Shown: piece after piece, positions 32,198-41,663 of the stretch
How positions within the stretch are numbered: the stretch's first letter is position 1
Layout: each line of letters starts with the position of its first letter
Assembly (NCBI GenBank): GCA_016987375.1
Contig: PJRA01000401.1
Span: 1,618,730-1,660,392, forward strand
DNA from: Brachionus koreanus
Taxonomy: Eukaryota; Rotifera; Eurotatoria; Ploima; Brachionidae
Direction: 5' to 3'
DNA: 41,663 nucleotides
Made by a program: the position numbers and the translations under genes
The notes under the pieces: model-generated
The model's input: only the letters and a program-made list of their open reading frames with translations
What the model was told of the DNA's origin: nothing
Databases searched by the model: none

Positions 32198-34823
32198 ATG
32201 GACTTTGAAGGTCTAGAAGAAAAGAAATATAGTGAATTACTTAAACTGGCTGGTAAACTAAAACTTGAATTGCCTCAATCAAAAAAGGTAAAATAATAAA
32301 CTACTAAAAAATATGAAGTTTAATTTTTTGGTCTTCAGAAAGATGTTTTGATCCATGCAATCAAAGAGTACCATGAAACGCATTGTGGTGATGAAAATGA
32401 AGAGCCTGATGTAGTAAAAAAAAAAGTCAAGAAAGTTAAAAAATCAACCAAAAAAGCAAAAAAAACTGATGATGATGAAGTGGATTCGGAAATCGATCCT
32501 AAAAATCAGACAATGACCAGAGCGCGAACACAGGCTTACGCTAATCAGACATTAAATAAAACTGACCAATTTAATGAAGCTGATAGCGAACAACAACCTG
32601 CTGAGCAAAAGAAAACTAAAAAAACAAAAAAGTCAGCTAAAAAAGAGAATGAAGAGCCGGAAGTAATTGAGACTAGATATGAAATTAGAGAAGATGGAAA
32701 AAAAGTTAAAATAAAACGAGTAAAAAAAAAAGTTATTAAAGATTCAAAAAATGAAGAAAAAGATGAAAAAAAAACAAAAAAAGTTAAAAAAACTAAAAAA
32801 AAACTTGATCTTGAAATTGAAAATAAAAGTGAAACTAAAGAGGCTAACATTCAATGTAAGCCTGAAGATAGTGATAAAATAGTTAACATGAGTGATGAGC
32901 ATCTCGAAGAAGTGAACAATTTTAAACTAGAATTAAATGAAAGTAATGAGATATCCCAAGATAATGAGCCTATATGCCAAGATACTAATTCAATTGAAGT
33001 TTCGGCAGACCGAAGTCAACAAGAAGCCTCAAACCATTCAATTGAGGAGGAAAAAAATCAAACGATTAAAAATGAAGAAAACAACGAAGTAATTGACTCC
33101 TCATTGATAACAAATGATGAAGAAAAACCTGAAAACGAGCTCGAGTCTGAAAATCTTAATGTCACTAGGGATATAATTAACACTACCTTTGATAAAAAAG
33201 ATGAAGCATTACCTTGCTCATCCATAGATGCTAAAAACGATGAAATTTTGGTTCTTGATACACCCCAGTGTGTAGAACAGGCAAATATTTGTCATGAAGA
33301 ACCGAAATTAGTTGAATCGAAACAACAAACAGAACAAGAAACAAAATGTGATGAAGCAAATAAGCCACGAACAGGTGGTGCCAGAATTGTAAGACCTAAG
33401 CAAACTGTAACAGTTGTGCAAACTTTAAAAACAGCCAAAAATGAAACTGTTGTCGAAGAAGTAAAAAAAGTTGTTGAAGTTGGTAAGAAATTTTTTTTTT
33501 TTCAAATCAAAAATATATCATTTATATTCTATTTGTTTAAGTTAATAGAGAAGCTGGCCCAAGGATTGTTAAACCAACAATTATCACTGACGATAATTCT
33601 TTTGATCCAAAGCGCAAAAACATCAACGATACTAGTAATTATAAAAATCAACTATCTTATCTATTATTAGATAAATAATCTAGTATTATTATTTATCTTT
33701 AATTAATTATTAAATCTATTAATAGATAATTTATTTTTTATTTATTATCTATCATTAATTATCTTATCTATTATTAGATAATAAGACAAAGAAGATAAAA
33801 GATAGTGAAACAAAGAAAAAAGAAGCGGAATCTTTTAAAGTTGTTGCACGAAAAGCACCAGACTTCAAGGCCATTCATGAAAAGGAGTCTCAAAAGATGG
33901 AGTCAATTGACTCGTATGCCAATCGAAAACAAGAAAGATTGAATAAGTTGACAGAAAAAAATTCTCCTATTGTTTCAGAAGAGAAACCTAAAAGCGAGTC
34001 AAGATTACGAACTTTGTCAGCCAAACCTCAAAATTTATTCACGAAAAAAACACCTCTTAAGACAGCAACCACTCCAAAATTTGTAAAAAATTTGGCATCT
34101 CAGACAGGATCTTTGCTTAGTAATATTCCAAAAATGATTAAAAGAGAAGAAAACAAGAAAGACGATAATGCTAAATTAGATCATAAAGTTGCAGAACCCA
34201 AGACCCCGGAAATGTCTGATCAAGAAAAGAAATCAAAGCTAGCTAAAACTCCATCCAGTGTAGCAAAACCAACCGAATCTTCATTGCTTAAGTCAAATAT
34301 TAAACGCGCACCATCAGTTAAACTTAATTTGAACGATCCTAATGGCCTTGCATCAATACCTCCTCAATTACAATCATCTTCTTTTGTCAGACGTAAATCA
34401 TTTGATTTAAATAAAAGTTTAGCTAGACCTCTAAATTATAATCCTCATCATGGCAGGCTTAAAAAAGTTGATTTTAGCACCAAATCTATTTTTTTAGCTT
34501 CGTTGGCTACTAACTTAAATGAAACTAAGTGTGTTGATCAAAGTGTACTTAAGCCAAATGATTCCATATTAAATGCGTCCGATTTAAACAAAAGACGTGT
34601 GAGCACAATCAACAAGCTAAGATCGGACAATTCTGGTGCATGTCCGGATCGAAAAATGCTCACCGATTATTTGAAGTCAGATAAATTAAAACAAATTACG
34701 GACAAATCAACTCAAATGGCTAAAAAGCATAGACTTGAAAAGGCCAAAATGCTCAAGCAAGCTAAATCAGATGAAAATAGACAACTAAATATGGACACTT
34801 GCGAAATTGAACAACAAATTTAG
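32198..34823 (+). CDS. NUSAP1: nucleolar and spindle-associated protein (NuSAP) orthologue
   Basis: Exons 32198-32287, 32339-33482, 33542-33634 and 33778-34823 join in frame to 790 residues; introns are 51, 59 and 143 bp. Residues 5-46 form the SAP-like N-terminus (LEEKKYSELLKLAGKLKLEL, then KDVLIHAIKEYH). Next comes a Lys/Glu-rich disordered region with repeated KKVKK and KKTKK blocks. Residues about 470-500 hold APDFKAIHEKESQKMESIDS, the NuSAP signature before the microtubule-binding part. Near 650, SFDLNKSLARPLNYNPHHGR matches the conserved NuSAP block. ARIVRP and PRIVKP flank the second intron. NuSAP binds and bundles microtubules and organises the spindle around chromosomes. The protein is much longer than the roughly 440-residue human form, mostly through the acidic/basic middle. 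AATAAAATAAAC lies near 35080. Confidence 0.88.
33635..33777 (+). other. NUSAP1 third intron containing a 22-bp direct repeat
   Basis: The intron runs from GTAATT at 33635 to AG at 33776-33777. The same 22 bases occur at 33653-33674 and 33760-33781 (each containing CTATTATTAGATAA), so the acceptor lies inside the second copy. The bases between are variants of ATCTATTAATAGATAA-type palindromes. Skipping the 107 bases between repeat copies would leave an uninterrupted coding frame. Confidence 0.7.
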
Positions 34824-35115
34824 AAGTTATCTTTTTTTCTTTATTATTATTTTTTTTTTTTTTTAATTTTAATTATTTTCACATATGTCCATTTTGAATT
34901 ACCATTGGTGTTTGTATAGCTTGGAGCTCATCAATTTTCAATTTACTTTATGTAAATTTTATAGCAATTTTTTTTACATAAGAAGTTTTAAAATTTGATA
35001 TAAAAATTAAAATTTTTCTTCTTTTTTTTCTATAAAAATTTCTACTGGTTTAATTCTCAATTTATTATGAAACTTTTGTAATAAAATAAACTTTCTTTAA
35101 TTAGTATTTTTTTAT
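34824..35115. other. NUSAP1 3' flank
   Basis: T-rich 3' flank ending with the probable polyadenylation signal of NUSAP1 at about 35080. No other feature. Confidence 0.5.
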
Positions 35116-35395
35116 TTAATCTAAATTTGCATTAGAAATGATTGTTGTTGTTGGCACCATTGTGAAATTTTCGAAGTAACTTCTGTGAAAAGCTATTAAT
35201 TTTTCTAGTTCGGAAAGGAAAGCGTGCGTTTGGGCGAATATTGCGTTGTTGACATGACGTGATGGGATAGTTTGGGTCGGCCAGGATTCTTTTGAGTGTT
35301 TGTTCGCGAGCGTCATCAATGAACTCAGTGATAAGAAGAAGTTTGTAAGAGCCTGCAGTCTGCTCATCGATTCCAATAATTCGCTATATACGGGA
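35116..35395 (-). pseudogene. possible LINE C-terminal relic
   Basis: One minus-strand frame reads IGIDEQTAGSYKLLLITEF, then RILADPNYPITSCQQRN and RFPFRTRKINSFSQKLLRKF before a stop near 35137. The DP.HP......R.R.P.FRT.R..NSF pattern resembles the extreme C-terminus of some LINE polyproteins. A second, overlapping frame is also open for 86 codons without resemblance to anything. A TAGTAGTAGTAG run adjoins at 35399-35413. Confidence 0.45.
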
Positions 35396-35768
35396 CTTAG
35401 TAGTAGTAGTAGTATATGAGCTGTAGGGATTGTTGTATCCCAAGCAGTAGTTTCAGTAAACGCCCTGCTATGACAGTCTGTGGCGCTGTTATTTGATTGT
35501 TTTATAAATTGTATTTCTTTTTGATTTGTATGAATAAAGATAATATAGATAACTGTCAGTTTAAATTGAGCAATTGAGTATCGGCTATTTTTTTTTGTTG
35601 CCTCATCAAGTAAATTCTAATACCCGGCAGTTCGATTGGTAAAAAAATGATATCTGGCGTCACAGTTTTTTATAAGTTCCCTTTCCAATTTAAATTTTCC
35701 ACTCATAGGGAGAAGTTTGTAAGAACCTGCAGTCTGCTCATCGATTCCAATAATTCGCTATATACGGC
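35338..35768. repeat. 56-bp direct repeat with 374-bp offset
   Basis: The block from GAAGTTTGTAAGA through CCTGCAGTCTGCTCATCGAT to CTATATACGG occurs at 35338-35393 and again at 35712-35767, with one visible substitution (GAGCC against GAACC). Between them lies a TAG microsatellite, TGTAGGGATTGTTGTATCCC and an AATAAAG motif. It may be two tandem LINE tails or a segment duplicated during insertion. Confidence 0.75.
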
Positions 35769-36305
35769 AGTTAAAATCATTCATATTACTCTTAACAGCA
35801 GCAGAGGTTGAAGTAAGCTTAATGACGCTGTACGTAAAATGGCTTAGACAATATGCTTGGTATGCACTGACGAGCATTGGCAAAATTATTTCTATGAGTT
35901 TAACATGTCTTTTAGTTTGTAAAATTTCTGTAATTTATGAAAATTACTTCTTAAATTACTTTTTTTGCAAGATTTTTATATTTTGAGAAAGTTGAATCTT
36001 AATAATTTTTCTAAAATCTGGTCCCCTACTGACCCAAATTGTTCTTTTAGAGAATCTAACGAGCTTTCAAAAAATGTGTGTTTGTTCTTGAAAAGTAATT
36101 TGAGAGATTTGAGATATTTTTTTAAATGATACCCTTGGCTAATTCGTGAATCAAATTTTAAAATTCAAATACGAAATACCATTTAAATTTTACAAGATTT
36201 TTGAATAATTTTTAGTTTCCTTAATTTTAAAAACAAATATTTATTCCATAAAAAAAATAGTATTGTGAAAAAGTAAAGAAATGATCGATTTTTTAATGTT
36301 TATTT
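35769..36305. other. intergenic stretch, nothing recognisable
   Basis: AT-rich with no coding frame or terminal-repeat signature. Confidence 0.4.
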
Positions 36306-36712
36306 TAGTGTTGGGATCCGTACACACGGTCAGTGATCCGGTAAAAATTATTTGTGGCCGAGACCGTATTCGCTAAACTCGGCCAACTATTTGGGGACGA
36401 TCTTTTAGCCGGTATCCCAGGCGGTTTCAAATTTTGACCGCCAAAAAATACGGCCAAACAAAAACGGCCAACTATTACGAGGCCGGTCATTTCTACGGTG
36501 TCAAATTTTGACCGCTTAATAATACGGCCAACTAGTATATGAGCTATATTTGTTAAAATGAAATTTTTTTGATTGAAATTTTAAAAAAGTTTTAAAAAAT
36601 ATCATATTTTAAAAAAAAGCCTTTAACTTCAGTAATTTTTTTTAAGAAAAAAGATTTTTTGTAAAAAAAGAGACCGGCCAAATAACGGCCAGCAAAATAG
36701 TTGACCGTTTTT
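36306..36712 (-). mobile_element. relic of the GGCC-rich hAT MITE family, inverted
   Basis: Starts TAGTGTTGGGATCCGTACAC, which matches the reverse complement of the right end of the element at 23078-23906 (TAGTGTTGGGAGCCGTACAA). It is therefore the same family in the opposite orientation. GGCCAA and GACCG motifs continue to 36540 and recur at 36672-36710. The opposite terminus is not recognisable and no duplication of the flanking GTTTATTT was found. Confidence 0.75.
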
Positions 36713-38027
36713 GGATATGATTGTAATTTTGATACAGTTAATAAGCATTGTATCTTTCGGCTAGATTCATTATTTTCTTAGATCAAAGTTAGAAAAAAAA
36801 ATTGGGGTTGAAATCACAGTCAATACAACTGTAAAGATAACTAGACCGAAATAACCTAAATTATTATCTTTGCTTTTAAAGAGATGATAGTCCCCCAGTA
36901 ACCTAGTCACAGTAAACATTAACCATCACTATCAAATTGTTAAAATTTTTAATCGTGAAAAAGTTGGGAAAAGGTTTTAAGTTTTTTTTTTGTTTACAAC
37001 TGCTTAAAATTATGTTTTATTTGGAACTTTTCCATCGAAGCAATTATTTAATGACCATCCTAACAATTTTGTTATTTAAAAAAGAATATCATAAAGACCC
37101 AAAAAAAAAATTTGATTTTTGGATATTGTTTTTGATTTATTTAAACGTATAAAATTGTCAAATTGAAGTTTATGATCAAATTAAAATGATAAAGCTCAAA
37201 AATTATCATTTTTAAGAAGATTTTTGAAAATTTGTCATTAGTTGATGTTGGTTATTTTATCAACTTTAGCTAATTAAAATTCATTTTACCTTATTTGAAA
37301 TCGTAATTTAAAAATTAATATTAATTACAACAATTTTGTTATTTTTTCTAAAATCGTATTAAAAATTTAATGAGAAAAACAATTTATATGAAATTTAATT
37401 TTATGCTTGCAAAATTATGCAAAATATTCGGGTTTGGTTTAACATTTTTGCCAAAAATTTTTAAATTAAAAATAATTAAAATTAAAAAAAATTAGAAAAG
37501 AAAACAATTTTTGTCGATTGATTTAAAAAGATACATTTTAAATAAATTAAAATATTTTTTTTTAAATAGTTTAATTTAACAATGATTAATTATTTTAATT
37601 TATAATGTCAAAATTAAAACAGAAATTTAATGTAAAATCTTTTTCACTTTTTTTTTTCTGAATTTCGTTGTAACATGATTTAAACAAAATATTTAAATGA
37701 CATAAAAAATCAATTTAAAACTTTATGATATTTAAATTAAATTTTTCCATATTTTTAGATTTATAAATGTTTAATTTTAAAACTAAATGCTTTTAAATAA
37801 ATATAAAAAAGAGAAATTCAAATTAAATTCTTTGAATTTAAAATAAAATATCTTTTTAATTTTTTTTTAATTTTAATTTTTTGATTCATTCCAATTTTCA
37901 GTGACATTTATAATAAATGTTTAATTTTTATCATTTATTTTTGTTACATTAATTGAAATTCTAGAATTTTAAGTTTTAGTATTTATAAGAAATTTTTTTT
38001 TAAAATTTTTGAAGATATTTAATAAGC
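36713..38027. other. intergenic stretch, nothing recognisable
   Basis: Extremely AT-rich, with poly-T and poly-A runs. It holds the upstream region of the secreted peptide gene. No supported feature. Confidence 0.5.
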
Positions 38028-38329
38028 ATGAAAAGTTTAAAAATTGTGATTTTGTTTGTAATAATTCTTGGGTTAGCCATTAAAATAGATGGACTGTGCT
38101 GGAGTAATGGATGGGGTTGTCATGATAGCGGTTGCAACAAAAAAGGTTGGAAAATTCTCCAAAAATATTCATTTTCTAATTTTTTGTTATAGGTGGCTAC
38201 TGTTATGGAAAAACACGATATTGTAGAGTAAGAGGCATTCGAGTACCGTGTGGACGAACTTGTTCATGTGGTGGAATTAGAGGCAAACGATTAGCTGATT
38301 ATTTCTCTAATATGGATACAAATGGATAA
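38028..38329 (+). CDS. small secreted eight-cysteine peptide precursor with GKR processing site
   Basis: Two exons, 38028-38145 and 38193-38329, join in frame to 84 residues; the intron is 47 bp with a GTTGGA donor and TTTTTGTTATAG acceptor. Residues 1-22 are a clear signal peptide (MKSLKIVILFVIILGLAIKI). The remainder has eight cysteines at 24, 31, 36, 43, 50, 59, 63 and 65, ending in a CxC pair, with GGYCYGKTRYCRVRG in the middle. Gly-Lys-Arg at 70-72 is a classic dibasic cleavage and C-terminal amidation site, leaving a 12-residue acidic tail. Cysteine count, net positive charge and the final CxC suggest a host-defence peptide (defensin- or macin-like) or a cysteine-rich signalling peptide. 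The family is not recognised with certainty. Confidence 0.7.
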
Positions 38330-39850
38330 CAAACAAATTTAAAAAAGAAAGAAAATTAATACAAACATTTTAGTCTTATATTTTTTAGTAATTTTAAAAA
38401 TTTTCTCAATATTTTTACTTGATATTTTTCAAACAAAACTAAACTAAGATATTGTTTTTTTTCATATAATAAATAAATTAAAAAATTTTTACACAAATTA
38501 TTCAAGTCAATTACTCGAAATTGACAAGAACCTGTAATCAATGAAGATACTGTAACCAAGCTTTTTATTAATTCTTCGAATTTATTTATTTAATCTTTTC
38601 TTGAATAAATCAAAATGAAAAGAAAATCTGAATGAGTTCAAAGACAAACTCAATAATTTTTTTTACAAAAATATAATTTCTAGCATACTTTCATGATATC
38701 ATGCCACATTTTCTACTATTTTTATTAATATAACTTAAAAAATTTAAACCAAAAATGTATTTATGTAAATATTTTTATGTAAAACAGAGAAAGATTAGTG
38801 TTGCAAATAAAAAACTAATGTAAAATCTTTAAAGCACCAAAATATTAATCTAGTTCATTGATTGATTATTTCTTATATTATTTTAAAAACAAAAAACAAA
38901 ATCGATAAAAATGATTGAAATACATTAAGCATTTATAATTTAAAATCTTTAAAAAAAATCAGTTCGATTTTAGTCCAAAAATATGTTAATTATATTTTCT
39001 AGTTGTGTAAAATTGATGCTTTTCAATTTCAATTGTGACCAATTTAATATGAAATAAAATACTTTTAAATTTTTTAATTATGATTTTGATAGATAAGAAA
39101 AACAAACGTAAATGCCATTCAAAATATGATTTAATTGTTTTTCAAGAAAAATAGATCAAAAGTTGTATTTATACTCCGGGCTTGTTACTTACTTTAAATT
39201 TGGGGTTTGATAATTACAGAATTTTTTGTTGATGGGTCTTGGGGCTCTTTTTTTTAGGATCTGTAAAATAAATTGGAGGTTAGAAGGTAAAACTCGGTCT
39301 TTATTCCAAAATAATTGATTTTTTTTTAAATTGTGACGAAATGTACTATCAAAATTCTCAAAAAAAGACTTCTCTGGGTTCACTTATGTTTATTATTTTA
39401 AATTGGCATTTGCATCAATGAATGTTTAGATTTCAATTGATTGATTAAAACAAATTAAAGCTTGTTGATCATAAATAAAATTGCATTCAAATACATAAAT
39501 TTAAGAATAATAAAATTTAGTTTTGCTACTTTAGAAAAAAAAAAAATAATTTTCAAATTTATCAACATAATTTATATTTAAAGGTGTTATTTAGAAAATT
39601 ATAAAAACCCAATAAACTAAATAAAATTGACCAAATTGTGAATTAGATTTCTTCTATGCACCCAAATTGGATAGTTTACCATAATTTTATTAAAAAAAAC
39701 AAACTTTTGTACAAATTTTCTAGCACTTTGGCCAATTATGAAATGACGCATACTAAAAATTCTGGAACAAAATTCCATAATAGAATATTTTTTTTCAATT
39801 TTTTTTAGATTAATTTTTTAATGTAATAAGAAATTTTCTTCAAAGAAACA
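38330..39850. other. intergenic stretch with one possible minus-strand exon
   Basis: Mostly AT-rich. On the minus strand, a pyrimidine-rich TTTATTTTACAG at about 39271-39260 precedes an open stretch ILKKRAPRPINKKFCNYQTP and is followed by AAAGTAAGTAA near 39195, the layout of an internal exon of about 65 bases. No neighbouring exons or family resemblance support it. Confidence 0.3.
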
Positions 39851-40726
<876 letters not shown>

Positions 40727-41141
40727 GCTTTCTTATGCTCTTTAATTCGTTAGTCTCAATGTTTTTTTTTATTATCTATTTCTCTAAAGATGTGATCGGA
40801 AATTACATTTTCCATTCTATGAATCTTATTTAAGAAACAGATTTCTTGATTTGATCCGAGATTTCTTTTTAGTTTTTCTTTTGTATTAATTAAATAAATT
40901 ATTTTTGTTTATTAAAAAGTTTCAATTATTTAAAAATGAAAAAAGCCGATTTTTAAATTTATTTTGATTCATAAGAAAAATAAGAAAATGGTCATTAAAG
41001 TATTTTTATCTTAAAAAAAATTTAAAAAAGTATATTTTAGTCATTCTCTACACACATGAGCAAACATTTCTGGAATAGTTCATTTGTGATAAAAAATGAA
41101 AAGATCGTTATAATGTTCTAATTTGAATTTTCGGTTAAAAA
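40727..41141. other. 3' flank of RAB4
   Basis: AT-rich, with AATTAAATAAATTA-type polyadenylation candidates near 40890. No other feature seen. Confidence 0.4.
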
Positions 41142-41340
41142 TAGCGTTTGTTGGCCGCAGAGCCTAGTCGGTCCGAACACGACAAGAATAAAACGGCCAA
41201 TTTCAAGCTTCAAATTATTTTTTTTATTGAAAATCGACAAATTAGTCTAAGTTAAGATTAAAAAGTTTTTTAGAAATTTTATCAAAAGCTGACCGCCAAA
41301 CTGGCGTCTGCTTATTAAACGTCCAGACGGTTAATTTTTG
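41142..41340 (+). mobile_element. decayed relic of the GGCC-rich hAT MITE family
   Basis: TAGCGTTTGTTGGCCGCAGA, followed by CGGTCCGAACACGACAAGAA and TAAAACGGCCAATT, aligns base for base with the left end of the element at 23078 (TAGTGTTGGGTGGCGGCCAA, CGGTCTGAACGCGGCCAGAA, TAAAGCGGCCAATT) with scattered, mostly transition differences. A second GC-rich patch at 41288-41332 may be the eroded right arm. No target-site duplication is visible. Confidence 0.65.
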
Positions 41341-41663
41341 GTTAAATTAAAAAGGATTCCTTGATAAAGTACAAAAAGAGTACAAAAAAAGAGTTCTATT
41401 TTTATTGCTAAGAAAAATATATTCAAATTTTCAATAGCTCGTTTTTGTTAAAAAACGATTTGATGCTTGTTTTTAGAGAAACGAATTTAAGGTTTTGTTA
41501 AATTTGGTACAAAATAAGAAAATAGAACAAAAATTAATGCTAAAAAACTTATAGCTTTTTTTTCTGAATGCTTTTAATTAGTTCTGTAAGCGCAACAAAC
41601 TACAAACATACTTAGTTGTACCAGAAGTCAAAGTCTGCTAATGATGTGCAAAGTCTCTGCAAA
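41341..41663. other. right edge, nothing recognisable
   Basis: AT-rich sequence to the window end with no coding frame or repeat identified. Confidence 0.4.

Noticed and set aside
32545..32850. Minus-strand Ser/Phe-rich 101-codon frame
   Set aside because: Shadow of the Lys-rich NUSAP1 exon; poly-Lys codons read in reverse give Phe and Ser.
35116..35376. Minus-strand 86-codon frame with a coiled-coil look
   Set aside because: The overlapping frame with a LINE-like C-terminus explains the region better; neither is convincing as a host gene.
36305..36490. Minus-strand 61-codon frame
   Set aside because: Lies wholly inside the MITE relic and has the same repeat-derived composition.

Overview
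The window is nuclear DNA from an AT-rich invertebrate animal. The genes are split by GT-AG introns, most of them 47-59 bp long, and they encode animal proteins: a KLHL20-type kelch protein, Rab4, augmin subunit HAUS6, NuSAP, a GT31 glycosyltransferase and a SOCS-box protein. AT richness, tiny introns and many decayed CR1/Jockey-like LINEs would fit a monogonont rotifer such as Brachionus. That placement is inference and the sequence does not prove it.

Layout. 1-463: tail of an unidentified reading frame entering from the left, then an LTR-like stretch. 1066-2010 (+): intronless GT31 galactosyltransferase-like gene. 3430-3840 (-): LINE tail relic. 6221-13257 (+): KLHL20 orthologue in four exons; its introns hold a piggyBac-like MITE, a LINE tail, an intact hAT-type MITE with target-site duplication, an 80-bp-arm palindrome and a mariner relic. 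13530-14485: hAT-family and LINE relics. 16421-17633 (+): three-exon gene of unknown function. 17973-18165: second piggyBac-like MITE. 19978-20952 (-): SOCS-box protein. 22950-24079: an older inverted-repeat element with a hAT-type MITE inserted in it; that MITE carries a 31-bp tandem array and a perfect 8-bp target-site duplication. 24695-30777 (-): HAUS6 in at least eight exons, with a terminal-inverted-repeat element and LINE relics in its introns. 32198-34823 (+): NuSAP in four exons, head to head with HAUS6. 35116-36712: LINE and MITE relics. 38028-38329 (+): small secreted eight-cysteine peptide. 39851-40726 (+): Rab4 in five exons. 41142 onward: another MITE relic.

The genes do not form one pathway. 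Two themes stand out. HAUS6 and NuSAP, both mitotic spindle proteins, are divergent neighbours. KLHL20 and the SOCS-box protein are both likely substrate receptors of cullin-RING ubiquitin ligases (CUL3 and CUL5). The rest of the window is dominated by small non-autonomous DNA transposons. Every recognisable transposon reading frame inside an intron lies antisense to its host gene.
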